From Saururus chinensis (lineage: Eukaryota > Streptophyta > Magnoliopsida > Piperales > Saururaceae): a stretch of 64,000 bases of DNA. The notes beneath the pieces were generated by a model. It saw nothing but the letters and a program-made list of their open reading frames with translations. It had not been told where the DNA came from and searched no databases. How positions within the stretch are numbered: the first letter of the stretch is position 1; the number at the start of each line of letters is the position of its first letter. The translations under genes and the position numbers were made by a program. The stretch is from NCBI GenBank assembly GCA_035235625.1, contig CP141148.1, positions 11,093,001 to 11,157,000 on the forward strand, read 5' to 3'. Shown one piece after another: positions 1 through 11,944 of this stretch.

Positions 1-565
1 CAACCTGGACTACTTCTAAATACCACTGATTAGCACATTTTCCCAAACTCTTCATATAATATTTGCTTTTGCAGTACATTAAAACTGAAATTTTACTAAT
101 ACTACAAGAGAAACAATATTGTACACAATTCTTTAAATATTGATCACAAACCAATATAAATTATGCTATTCAAAATTACACTCTATCCACAATGTACTAA
201 CAATTAGTTTTGTCATTGCAACAAGTGGTCCAGAGTGTGGTGTTTCTCACGAAGTTTCTCATGGGTCCATTCAAAATCTTGTGAACCAGTGGTTACGGAG
301 TCAAGCAAGAGTTGTTGATGTCAAGGAACGAGCAACGATTGCCGAGAAGTTGCGATATAAGAGTGACAAGAAACAACACTACAATTGGGGAAAAAGAAGC
401 GCAACTGCAACAAGTGGAAGCTAACTACAATTGAGAGAGAAAGTGCAAGGATAATTCCATGAGACGACCATTCAAGAGAAGACGAGTAAGCACTATATGC
501 TGAAATTGCTTTTAGGAAGTCTAGTCAATTGGACTTGTCATTGTAATGAGTAAAGTGAAGAGGTA
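1..565 (-). repeat. RLP-upstream-like segment, unit 1 (distal part)
   Basis: Matches the region upstream of the RLP start (about 45040-45440) and the copy at 48450-49020, including the blocks around TCAAGCAAGAGTTGTTGATG and AAGTCTAGTCAATTGGACTT. It carries a short open frame (140-424, plus strand) that recurs with changes in every copy. That frame is not supported as a gene, because the same DNA sits upstream of the RLP and the frame is not conserved. The segment stops at GAGGTA, where the CACTA-like element begins. Confidence 0.75.
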
Positions 566-961
566 TACTTCAAGAAAATAGACTATTAGTGATGCTTTTA
601 AGCATAAAAACATCACTTAAAATACGTCGCTAAATGCATAAAAAAGTACTATCCTTACTATTTATTCATGACAAATATAAAAAAAGCATCGCTAACAATA
701 AAAGCATTGCTATTAATATAGTATTAGCGACACTTTTAAAAGCATTGTTACTATAAAAAAAATTAAAAAATAATTATTAACAATGTTTTTCAAAGAGTCG
801 CTATTATAAAAATGATTTTAAAAAAATAAAAAAATATCAACACTGTTGACGATTCTTCTAAAGAGTGTCGCTAGTAACATTAGTATATCGTATAACAATA
901 TTTGCAATTCTCCTAAAGAAAGCATAAAATAAAAAAATGAGAAAAAACAAAACCATCCGAG

Positions 962-1275
962 ATGGTTTAATGGGAGAGGGGGGAGGAGCTAGTCTGGCAG
1001 GAGGAGGAGACCTGGGAAGGGGCAGAGGTAGAAGTAGAGGGGAGGAAAAGGGGAGCCAGCTAGCATGGGGAGATGAGGTAGTCGGTTATGGGGGAGTAGT
1101 GGACCTGGGAAGGGGTGGGGATAGGAGGGGCTCCACTGCTCCTACTCCAGTAGGAAACATAGCTCCCACCATCTGTTTCCATCCGGAGAAGGAAAGGGGG
1201 GGGGTGCTGTAGAGCAGGGAGCGGGCGGGAGGAGAAGGGGAGGTGGTCCTGGAGGAGGGGCAGAGCCAAAACTGA
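962..1275. repeat. G/A-rich block in CACTA-like element
   Basis: Strongly purine-biased on the plus strand (GGGAGAGG, GGAGGAG runs). The open frames over it, Gly/Arg-rich on plus and Ser/Pro/Leu-rich on minus, are those expected from composition alone. The block recurs in units 2 (5648-5975) and 3 (10330-10640). It could be a captured 5' leader of a host gene, but nothing identifies one. Confidence 0.6.
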
Positions 1276-1705
1276 GGTAGACGGTGGCATAGCCAAACAG
1301 TGACAATGGCAGGCTATAGTAAGGTGGTGGGCATGGACAGTGGCTAACGAACGACAATGGGAGAAGTCTCTGCTGGGGGAGGAGAAGAAACTGACGGAGG
1401 GGGATAAAAAGGTGCAAGCAGAAATTCACCTTTGTGTGAAATTTTACACTTGTCCAAAATTTCGTGCAGTGGCGAAGATAAATTTTGTCACACTTCATGA
1501 AAAGCATCACAAAAAGTAGTTAATTTGCGATGCGTCTCTTAAAGTGTTCGCAAATCCATATTTTGTTTTAAAATAAAACTATTAGCAATGCTTCAAATGA
1601 AGTGTCGCAAATAGTAAATATTTTGTGATGCTTCCAATAAAGTGTTGCAAGTAACTAGAAATTTGTGATGCTTCTTAAGAAGCGCCACAAATAATATTTT
1701 AATAA

Positions 1706-2092
1706 AAATACGCTTACCCTCTCTCTGTTTATTGTCTCCCTTCCTCTCTCTCTTTCTCTTCTCTCTTCTCTCTTCTCTCTCCCTCACCTCTCTCCTATGT
1801 CCTCACTCTCTCTCTTGTCTCCTCTCTCCTCACTCACGCTTCTCTCTCTCCTCTCTCACCTCTCCCTCCCTCCCTCCCTCCCTTCACTCTCTCTTCTCTC
1901 TCTCTCTCTTCACCTCTCTCTCTTCTCTCTCCTCTTTCTAATATCCCTCTCTCTTCTCTCACTAACTCTCCTCTCCCTCTGCTCTCTCTTCTCTCTTCTC
2001 TCTCTCCTCACTCACCCTCTCTATCTCCTCTCTCCTCTATCTTCTCTCCCCCTCTTCTCTGTCCTCTCTCTTCTCTCCTCTCTTTCTCAAGC
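1706..2092. repeat. Polypyrimidine (CT) tract
   Basis: Nearly pure C/T on the plus strand with CTCTCT and CCCTCC runs for about 390 bases. Two overlapping Ser/Leu-only open frames cross it and are composition artefacts. Related tracts lie at 6405-6777 and a shorter one at 11114-11287. Confidence 0.9.
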
Positions 2093-2757
2093 ATGTCAAA
2101 GTGAGCCCTAGCTTTGAGGAGAGGGGAGAGAGTATGACAATTTAATTTTAATTTCTAGAATTCTTTATTTGATATTATTTCTTGAAATTAATAAATATAA
2201 AATAAAATAAATATATTAGCTACTCAGAAAAATAAATATATTAGCTACTTAGACTAATATGTCTTGCTAATATATTGGGTATTAGTGACACATTTAAGTT
2301 TGAATCCCTAATATATTAGATATTGTGACGCATATAAGTTTGTGTCGCTAGTAGAAAGGCTATTAGCAACACATGTTTTTATGCATCACTAATACATTAT
2401 ATTTTATTTTTATTATTTTTAAAATATAATAATAATAAAAATTATTGAAACTAAAACTAAATTATCATTCTCTCTTCCCTCTTCTTCTCAATTCTCCTCT
2501 GTCATCTCACTCTCTCTCTATTTCCTCTCTCTTTCCTTTATCTCTCTCTTCGTCTCTTTCTCACATGCATCGATCTGAGCCCTAGCTTTGAGGAGGAGAT
2601 GGGGGAGGGTATTTGAATATAATTTTAATTTTTTTGAAGTTTTATTTGATATTATATTTTAAAATTAATAAATATAAAATAAAATAAATATATGCATTGT
2701 TAATATGCTGTGTGTTAGCGACACATAAGTTTTCGTCGCTAATCCATTATATTTTAT

Positions 2758-3582
2758 GAACTTATGATATGGAATCCTAGCTAGACTAGAAGAAAATGTC
2801 ATAGATTATGCTTATTCACATTTGTAATTGCATCATTCATCCATTCGCACCCTTTGAGCCAAGAATAGAACCAAGGCTTCAGCTGGAAGCTACAGACACA
2901 CTTATCTAAATACAAACCAAGTCATCGGGTATGAGAACACATGGAACGGTCTTCTAAATGCAGCTTCCCCGGTCATTGTCAGCGTGTAAGAACAAGATCC
3001 TGTCTATTTTAGAAAGAAAATAGTGATGGGAACAAATAATCTTTTAAAGTCAAGTCTCCTAAGAAAAGGAATCTTAAATGGGAACAAACCATCTTTTAGA
3101 GTCAAGTCTCCCAAGCGAAGGGATTTTCATTGTTCACAGCGGGTGACCTGGACTACTTCTGAAGACCATTAATTAGCACAATTTCTCGAAGTATGCATAT
3201 AATATCTGATTTTGCTGTACATTAAAACTGAAATTTAACTTATACTACAAGAGAAACCATATTGTGCACAATTCTTCAAATATTGATCACAAACCAAAAT
3301 AAATTATGCTATTCAAAATTACACTCCATCCACTCCGTGCTAATAATCAGTGTTGTCATTGCCACAAGTGGTCCAGACCGTGGTGTTTTTCATGAAGTTT
3401 CTCATGGGTCTCTTCCCTACCATTCAAAATCTTGTGGACCAGTGGTTACTGAGTCAAGCAAGAGTTGTTGATGTCAAGAAATGAACGACCATTGCTGAGA
3501 AGTTGTAATAAGAGAGTGACAAGAAACAACACCATAATTGGGGGGAAAAAGAAGCGCAACAGCAATCAAGTGGCGGCCAACT
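2758..3582 (-). repeat. RLP-upstream-like segment, unit 1 (proximal part)
   Basis: Matches 44750-45430, the DNA immediately upstream of the RLP start codon, beginning around CCATTCGCACCCTTTGAGCC and including CACCAAGTCATCGG-like and TCTCCCAAGCGAAGGG-like blocks. At about 3583 it changes abruptly, at GGCCAACTA, into RLP coding sequence. Confidence 0.75.
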
Positions 3583-3738
3583 ATTATCTGAAAAATCAAG
3601 GGCCTCAAGGGAAGTGATATTATAAATAGAAATTGGCAACTCTCCATATAACCCATTCCAACGCATCTCTGACACTCTAATTTTGGGCCAGCCACTAGCG
3701 AAAAGCTTTGAAACATTTCCCTGGATCAAGTTTATGAA
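3583..3738 (-). pseudogene. RLP fragment, unit 1 (49 codons)
   Basis: On the minus strand the frame reads GNVSKLFASGWPKIRVSE and then LYGELPISIYNITSLEALDF, which is the internal LRR region also found in the main RLP pseudogene near 40170-40300 (NVSKLFASGWTKIR, LYGELPISVYNIT). After the residues SDN the frame runs into upstream-type DNA, so the open frame that continues is chimeric. The fragment keeps about 25 residues (SLEALDFSDN) that the main copy has lost by deletion. Too short to encode a domain; a relic of unequal recombination. Confidence 0.85.
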
Positions 3739-4677
3739 CTTATGATATGGACGAACTGATGATATGGACTCTTAGCTGGATTAGAAGAAAATGCCATAGA
3801 CTATGCTTATTCACATGTATACTTTGAGCCAAGGCTTGAGCTGGAAGCTGGAACCACACTCTTATCTTGTCACACTCCAAGTCATCGGTAACATACTTTT
3901 AAATACGTCTTCCCCAGTCAATCTCAGCGTGTAAGAATGAGAACCCAAAAAATAATTTGTACGAATTGTGAAACCCAAAAAATAATTTGCCCAATTTATA
4001 AAAATATCTTACCCAAACCATAAAAATTAAAATTAACTTGCAAAAAACTGAAAATAGCATATTTAAAACACAAATTTTGTGAAACTTTTGAAATTATGAA
4101 AATTTAGTGAATTAAGCAAATTTCAAAATAAATTTATGTCCATCCCATTTTTCCAAAAATAGACATCATTTGGTTATATTAAAAGATTTTAGGCCTCTAG
4201 GCTTTATGGGTATATAAAAAGTTGCTAAAGTTTTTATAAAGATAGGACTCGTATTTGGGTATGGGGCCTGAATATGGGACCTTTAATTGTGGCGTACTAT
4301 TCGATCCCTGGGCCCCTACAGCCTACATGAGTAAATTGATTACCAGAAAATTGATTTTGATAAAATAATTTAAAATGACATATATTTAAATTCCCAATTA
4401 ACATCTCATGCTCCTCATCCTTGCATTTACTAAATTACCCTTTAAATTTACCTTAAACTCTGCTGTTGTGTCTTGCAATGTTGAAGCAAAGCCCAGATTA
4501 AGGAGAATGGTTGTATCTGGTTGACAATCAACAATAATTTTTTTTATCAATTTCTATAAATTTCTATAACTCTCTTTTAGAGTCAAGTCTCATTCTCCCA
4601 AGCGATGAAACTTTTTAATGGGAACAAACTATCCTTTAGGGTCTAAGTTTCCCAAGCAAAGGGATTTTTATTGTTCA
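3739..4677. repeat. Short RLP-upstream piece plus AT-rich spacer, unit 1
   Basis: 3739-3935 is a third, shortened RLP-upstream piece (CTTTGAGCCAAGGCTTGAGC). 3936-4560 is AT-rich DNA with no recognisable gene; it contains two close copies of AACCCAAAAAATAATTTG. From about 4565 it returns to upstream-type sequence (AGTCAAGTCTCATTCTCCC) leading into unit 2. Confidence 0.6.
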
Positions 4678-5246
4678 CAACCTGGACTACTTCTAAATAC
4701 CACTGATTAACACATTTTCTCAAACTCTTCATATAATATTTGATTTTGCAGTACATTAAAACAGAAATTTTACTAATACTACAAGAGAAACAATATTGTA
4801 CACAATTATTTAAATATTGATCACAAACCAATATAAATTATGCTATTCAAAATTACACTCTATCCACAATGTACAAACAATTAGTTTTGTCATTGCAGCA
4901 AGTGGTCCAGAGTGTGGTGTTTCTCACGAAGTTTCTCATGTGTCCATTCAAAATCTTGTGAACCAGTGGTTACGGAGTCAAGCAAGAGTTGTTGATGTCA
5001 AGGAATGAGCAATGATTGCCGAGAAGTTGCGATATAAGAGTAACAAGAAACAACACTACAATTGGGGAAAAAGAAGCGCAACTGCAACAAGTGGAAGCCA
5101 ACTACAATTGAGAGAGAAAGTGCAAGGATAATTACATGAGACGACCATTCAAGAGAAGACGAGTAAGCAATAAAATATGTTGAAATTGCTTTTCAGGAAG
5201 TCTAGTCAATTGGACTTGCCATTGTAATGAGTAAATTGAAGAGGTA

Positions 5247-7450
5247 TACTTCAAGAAAATAGACTATTACTGATGCTTTTAAGCACAAAAACATCACTTA
5301 AAATACGTCGCTAAATGCATAAAAAAGTACTATGCTTACTATTTATTCATGACAAATATAAAAAAACATCGCTAACAATAAAAGCATTGCTATTAATATA
5401 GAATTAGCGACACTTTTAAAAGCATTGTAACTATAAAAAAATCTAAAAAATTTAAAAATATTTATTAACAATGCTTTTCAAAGAGTCACTACTATAAAAA
5501 TCATTTTAAAAAAATAAAAAATATGAACACTGTTGACGATTCTTCTAAAGAGTGTCGCTAGTAACATTAGTATATCGTATAACAATATTTGCAATTCTCC
5601 TAAAGAGAGCATATAATAAAAAAATGAGAAAAAACAAAACTGTCCGAGATGGTTTAATGGGAGAGGGGGAAGGGGGGAGAGGGGGAGGAGCTAGTCCTGC
5701 AGGAGGAGGAAACCTGGGAAGTGGCAGAGGTAGAAGTAGAGGGGAGGAGAAGGGGAGCCAGCTAGCATGGGGAGATGAGGTAGTCGGTTCTAGGGCAGTA
5801 GTGGACCCGGGAAGGGGTGGGGATAGGAGGGGCTCCACTGCTCCTCCGGTAGGAAACATAGTTCCCACCATCTATTTCCATCCGGAGATGGAATGGGAAG
5901 GGGGGGGGCTTGCTGTAGAGCAGGGAGCAGGCGGGAGGAGAAGGGGAGGTGGTCATGGAGGAGGGGCAGAGCCGAAACTGAGGTAGACAGCGGCAGAGCC
6001 AAACGGTGACAATGGCAGGCTATAGTGACGGTGGCTAACGAACGACAATGGGAGAAGTCTCGGCTGGGGGAGGAGAAGAAACTAACCGAGGGTGATAAAA
6101 AGGTGCAGGCGGAAATTCACCTTTGTGTGAAATTTTGCACTTGTCCAAAATTTCGTGCAGTGGCGAAGATAAATTTTGTGACACTTCATGAAAAGCATCA
6201 CAAAAAGTAGTTAATTTACGATGCTTCTCTTAAAGTGTTCGCAAATCCGTATTTTGTTTTAAAATAAAACTATTAACAATGCTTCAAATGACGTGTCGCA
6301 AATAGTAAATATTTTGTGATGCTTCCAATAAAGTGTCGCAAGTTACTATAAATTTGTGATGCTTCTTAAGAACCGCCACAAATAATATTTTAATAAAAAT
6401 ACACTTACCCTCTCTCTGTTCATTGTCTCCCTCCCTCTCTCTCTTTCTCTTCTCTCTCCTCTCTCCCTCTCCTCTCTCCTATGTCCTCACTCTCTCTCTT
6501 GTCTCCTCTCTCCTCGCTCACACTTCTCTCTCTCCTCTCTCACCTCTCCCTCCCTTCCTTCTCTTTCTCTTCTCTCCATCTCTCTCTTCACCTCTATCTT
6601 ATCTCTCTCTTCTCTCTCCTCTGTCCCTCCTCTTTCTAATATCCCTCTCTCTTCTCTCACTAGCTCTCCTCTCCCTCTCCTCTCTCTTCTCTCTCTCCTC
6701 ACTCACCCTATCTATCTCCTCTCTCTTCTCTCCCCCCCTCTTCTCTCTCCTCTCTCTTCGCTCCTCTCTTTCTCAAGCATGTCAAAGTGAGCCCTAGCTT
6801 TGAGGAGAGGGGAGCGAGTATGGCAATTTAATTTTAATTTCTAGAATTCTTTATTTGATATTATTTCTTAAAATTAATAAATATAAAATAAAATAAATAT
6901 ATTAGCTACTCAGAAAAATAAATATATTAGCTACTTAGACTAATATGTCTTGCTAATATATTGGGTATTAGTGACACATATAAGTTTGTATCCCTAATAT
7001 ATTAGGTATTGTGACACATATAAGTTTGTGTCGCTAATAGAAAGGCTATTAGCGACACATGTTTTTATGCACCACTAATACATTATATTTTATTTTTATT
7101 ATTTTTAAAATATAACAATAATTTAAATTATAAAAATTTAAACTAAATTATCATGCTCTCTTCCTTCTCCTCTTCTCAATTCTCCTCTGTCCTTTCTCTC
7201 TCTCTCTCTCTATTTCCTCTCTCTTTCCTTTATCTCTCTCCTCGTCTATTTCTCACATGCATCGATGTGAGCCCTAGCTTTGAGGAGGAGATGGGGGAGG
7301 GTATTTGAATATAATTTAAATTTTTTTGAATTTTTATTTGATATTATATTTTAAAATTAATAAATATAAAATAAAGTAAATATATGCATTGTTAATATAT
7401 TGGGTGCTTGCGACCCATATAAGTTTGCGTCACTAATCCATTATATTTCA
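5247..7450. mobile_element. CACTA-like non-autonomous element, unit 2
   Basis: Copy of the element in unit 1 at the same position within the unit, starting TACTTCAAGAAAA after GAGGTA. Same subterminal TATTAGCGACAC-type repeats, G/A-rich block (5648-5975) and CT tract (6405-6777). Differences from unit 1 are substitutions and small indels, for example an extra GGGGGAAGGG stretch near 5665. Confidence 0.7.
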
Positions 7451-8282
7451 TGAACTTATGATATGGACTCTTAGCTAGACTAGAAGAAAATGCCATAGAT
7501 TATGCTTATTCACGTTGGTAAGTGCATCATATTGATCCATTTGCACCCTTTGAGGTAAGAACAGAGCCAAGGCTTTAGCTGGAAGCTAGAGACACTCTTA
7601 TCTAATCACAAACCAAGTCATCGGGTATGAGAACACATTGAACGGACTTCTAAATGCAGCCTACCCAGTCATTGTCAGCGTGTAAGAACAAGAACCTGTC
7701 TATTTTAGAAAGAAAATAATGATGGGAACAAATAATCTTTTAAAGTCAAGTGTCCTAATTAAGAAAAGGAATCTTAAATGGGAACAAACCATCTTTTAGA
7801 GTCAAGTCTCCCAAGCGAAGGGATTTTCATTGTTCACAGCGGACAACTTGGACTACTTCTGAATACCATTAATTAGCAGATTTTCTGGAAGTATGCATAT
7901 AATATCTGATTTTGCAGTACATTAAAACTGAAATCTAACTTATACTACAAGAGAAACCATATTGTGCACAATTCTTCAAATATTGATCACAAACCAATAT
8001 AAATTATGCTATTCAAAATTACACTCCATCCACTACGTACTAATAATCAGTGTTGTCATTGCCACAAGTGGTCCAGACCGTGGTGTTTCTCATGAAGTTT
8101 CTCATGGGTCTCTTCCCTACCATTCAAAATCTTGTGGACCAGTGGTTACTGAGTCAAGCAAGAGTTGTTGATGTCAAGAAATGAGCGACCATTGCTGAGA
8201 AGTTGTAATAAGAGAGTGACAAGAAACAACACCATAATTGGGGGGAAAAAGAAGCGGAACAGCAATCAAGTGGCGGCCAACT

Positions 8283-8438
8283 ATTATCTGAAAAATCAAG
8301 GGCCTCAAGGGAAGTGATATTATAAATAGAAATTGGCAACTCTCCATATAACCCATTCCAACGCATCTCTGACACTCTAATTTTGGGCCAGCCACTAGCG
8401 AAAAGCTTTGAAACATTTCCCTGGATCAAGTTTATGAA
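8283..8438 (-). pseudogene. RLP fragment, unit 2
   Basis: Duplicate of the 3583-3738 fragment with the same breakpoints and the same chimeric run-on, identical through the LRR part as read. It shows that the fusion existed before the unit was duplicated. No function is expected. Confidence 0.85.
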
Positions 8439-9379
8439 CTTATGATATGGACGAACTGATGATATGGACTCTTAGCTGGATTAGAAGAAAATGCCATAGA
8501 CTATGCTTATTCACATGTATACTTTGAGCCAAGGCTTGAGCTGGAAGCTGGAACCACTCTCTTATCTAGTCACACTCCAAGTCATCGGTAACATACTTTT
8601 AAATACGTCTTCCCCAGTCAATCTCAGCGTGTAAGAATGAGAACCCAAAAAATAATTTGTACGAATTGTGAAACCCAAAAAATAATTTGCCCAATTTATT
8701 AAAATATCTTACCTAAACCATAAAAATTAAAATTAACTTGCAAAAAACTGAAAATAACATATCTAAAACACAAATTTTGTGAAACTTTTGAAATTATGAA
8801 AATTTAGTGAATTAAGCAAATTTCAAAATAAATTTATGTCCATCCCATTTTTCCAAAAACAGACATCATTTGGTTATATTAAAAGATTTTAGGCCTCCAG
8901 GCTTTATGGGTATAAAAAAAATTGCTAAATTTTTTATAAGGATAGGACTCGTATTTGGGTATGGGGCCTAAATACGGGACCTTTAATTGTGGCGTACTAT
9001 TCGATCCCTGGGCCCCTACAGCCTACATGAGTAAATTGATTACCAGAAAATTGATTTTGATAGAATAATTTAAAATGACATATATTTAAATTCCCAATTA
9101 ACATCTCATGCTCCTCATCCTTGCATTTACTAAATTACCCTTTAAATTTTCCTTAAACTCTGCTGTTGTGTCTTGCAATGTTGAACCAAATCTCGGATTA
9201 AGGAGAATGGTTGTATCCAGTTGACAATCAACAATAATTTTTTTATCAATCTCTATAAATTTCTATAACTTTCTTTTAGAGTCAAGTCTCATTCTCCCAA
9301 GCGATGAAACTTTTTAATGGGAACAAACTATCCTTTAGAGTCTAAGTCTCCCAAGCAAAGGGATTTTCATTGTTCACAA
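8439..9379. repeat. Upstream piece plus AT-rich spacer, unit 2
   Basis: Counterpart of 3739-4677, with the same paired AACCCAAAAAATAATTTG copies and no recognisable gene. Confidence 0.6.
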
Positions 9380-9932
9380 CAACCTGAACTACTTCTAAAT
9401 ACCACTGATTAGCACATTTTCACAAACTCTTCATATAATATTTGATTTTGCAGTACATTAAAACTGAAATTTTACTAATACTACAAGAGAAACAATATTT
9501 TACACAATTATTTAAATATTGATCACAAACCAATATGAATTATGTTATTCAAAATTACACTATATCCATAATGTACTAACATTAGTTTTGTCATTGCAAC
9601 AAGTGGTCCAGAGTGTGGTGTTTCTCATGGGTCCATTCAAAATCTTGTAGACCAGTGGTTATTGAGTCAAGCAGGAGTTGTTGATGTCAAGGAATGAGCA
9701 CCTATTGCCGAGAAGTTGCAATATGAGAGTGACAAGAAACAATACTACAATTGGGGAAAAAGAAGCGCAACTGCAGCAAGTGGAAGCCAACTACAATTGA
9801 GAGAGAAATTGTAAGGATAATTACATGAGATGACCATTCAAGAGAAGATGAGTAAGCAATATATGCTGAAATTGCTTTTCAGGAAGTCTAGTCAATTGGA
9901 CTTGCCATTGTAATGAGTAAAGTGAAGAGGTA

Positions 9933-11932
9933 TACTTCAAGAAAATAGACTATTAGTGATGCATTTAAGTATAAAAACATCACTTAAAATACGTCACTAA
10001 ATGCATAAAAAAAAGTATTGACCTTACTATTTATTGACGACAAATATAAAAAAACATCGCTAACAATAAAACATTGTATTAATATAGTATTAGCGACACT
10101 TTTAAAAGCATTGTTACTATAAAAAAATTAAAAAATAATTATTAACAATGTTTTTCAAAGAGTCGCTACTATAAAAATCATTTTTTTAAAAAAAATATCA
10201 ACACTGTTGACGATTCTTCTAAAGAGTGTCGCTAGTAACATTAGTATATCGTATAACAATATTTGCAATTCTCCTAAAGAGAGCATATAATAAAAAAAAT
10301 ATGAGAAAAAACAAAACCTTCCGAGATGGTTTAATGGGAGAGGGGGAAGGGGGTAGGAGCTGGTCCGGCAGGAGGAGGAGACTTGGGAAAGGGTAGAGGT
10401 AGAAGTAGAGGGGGGGAGAAGGGGAGCCAGCGGGCATGGGGGGGCGAGGTAGTCCATTCTGGGGGAGTAGTGGACCCGGGAAGAGGTGGGGATAGGAGGG
10501 ACTCCGCTGCTCCTACTTCTGTAGGAAATATAGCTCCCACCATCTGTTTCCATCTGGAGAAGGAAGAGGGGGGGTGCTGTAGAGCAGGGAGCGGGCGGGA
10601 GTGGAAGGGGAGGTGGTCCTGGAGGAGGGGCAGAGCCTAAACTGAGGTAGATGGCAGCGGAGCCAAAAGCAGAGGGGGGAGAAGGGGGAGCCGGAATGGG
10701 CTTTGGCAGGCTATAGCAAGGTGGTGGGCAGAGACGGTGGCTAATGAACGACAATGGGAGAAGTCTCCGCTGGGGGAGGACAAGAAACTGACCAAGGAGG
10801 ATAAAAAGGTGCTGGCGGAAATTCACCCTTGTGTGAAATTTTGTGCTTGTCCAAAATTTCGTGCACCGGCGAAGATAAATTTAGTGACACTTCATGAAAA
10901 GAATTACAAAAAGTAGTTAATTTGGGATGCTTCTCTTAAAGTATTCCCAAATCCGTATTTTGTTTTAAAATAAAACTATTAACAATGCTTCAAATGAAGT
11001 GACGTAAATAGTAAATATTTTGTGACGCTTCTAATAAAGTGCGCCAGTAACGATAAATTTGTGATGCTACTTAAGAAGTGCCACAAATAATATTTGAATA
11101 AAAATACACTTACCCTCTCTCTGTTCGTTGTTTCCCTCCCTCTCTTTCTCTTTCTCTTTCTCTTTCTCTTTTCTCTTCTCTCCTCTCCTCTCCTCTTTCT
11201 AATATCCCTCTCACTTCTCTCACTAACTCTCCTCTCCCTCTCCTCTCTCCTCACTAATCCTCTCTCTCTTCTCTCCTCTTTCTCATGCATATCAAAGTGA
11301 GCCCTAGTTTTGAGGAGAGGGGAGAGAGTATGAAAATTTAATTTTAATTTTTAGAATTCTTTATTTGATATTATTTCTTGAAATTAATAAATATAAAATA
11401 AAAAGATATATTAGCTACTCATACTAATATGTCTCGTTAATATATTGGGTATTAGTGACACATATAAGTTTGTATCTCTAATATAATAGGTATTGTGACG
11501 CATATAAGTTTGTGTCGCTAATAGAAAGGCTATTAGCGACACATGTTTTTATGCATCACTAATACATTATATTTTATTTTTATTATTTTTAAAATATAAT
11601 AATTATAAAAATTATAAAAATTTAAACTAAATTATCATTCTCTCTTCACTCTCCTCTTCTCAATTCTCATCTGTCCTCTCACTCTCTCTCTCTATTTACT
11701 CTCTCTTTCCTTTATCTCTCTCCTCCTCTCTTTCTCACTTGCATTGATGTGATCCCTAGCTTTGAGGAGGAGATGGGGGAGGGTATTTGAATATAATTTA
11801 ATTTTTTTTGAAGTTTTATTTGATATTATATTTTAAAGTTAATAAATATAATATAAAATAAATATATGCATTGTTAATATACTGGGTGTTAACGACACAT
11901 AAGTTTTCGTCGCTAATCCATTATATTTTATG
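9933..11932. mobile_element. CACTA-like non-autonomous element, unit 3
   Basis: Third copy, about 200 bases shorter than the others because its CT tract is reduced (11114-11287). It keeps the degenerate terminus TACTTCAAGAAAA, the subterminal repeats and the G/A-rich block. An open frame of 223 codons runs through the pyrimidine-rich minus strand (10155-10826) but is Pro/Ser/Leu-rich, is interrupted in the other two copies, and is not called as a gene. Confidence 0.7.
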
Positions 11933-11944
11933 AACTTATGATAT

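Larger units (their letters stand above)
566..2757. mobile_element. CACTA-like non-autonomous element, unit 1
   Basis: It starts with TACTTCAAGAAAA, two changes away from the CACTACAAGAAAA terminus of plant CACTA/EnSpm elements, and runs at once into subterminal repeats of the type TATTAGTGATGC / GCGTCGCTAA in both orientations. The same repeat type recurs at 1500-1700, 2220-2400 and 2710-2750. No transposase is visible. Inside lie a G/A-rich block (962-1275) and a long pyrimidine tract (1706-2092). The right terminus is not recognisable, so the element is either truncated or heavily decayed. The unoccupied version of this site can be read near 49014. Confidence 0.7.

Noticed and set aside
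140-424. 94-codon plus-strand open frame as a small gene
   Set aside because: It recurs in every RLP-upstream copy with changing length and stops, which points to non-coding promoter-side DNA.
1732-2111. Ser/Leu-only open frames on the plus strand
   Set aside because: They follow directly from a CT tract that has no stop codons by composition; there is no conserved start or motif.
10155-10826. 223-codon minus-strand open frame
   Set aside because: Pro/Ser-rich over a purine/pyrimidine-biased block, and broken at different points in the two sister copies.
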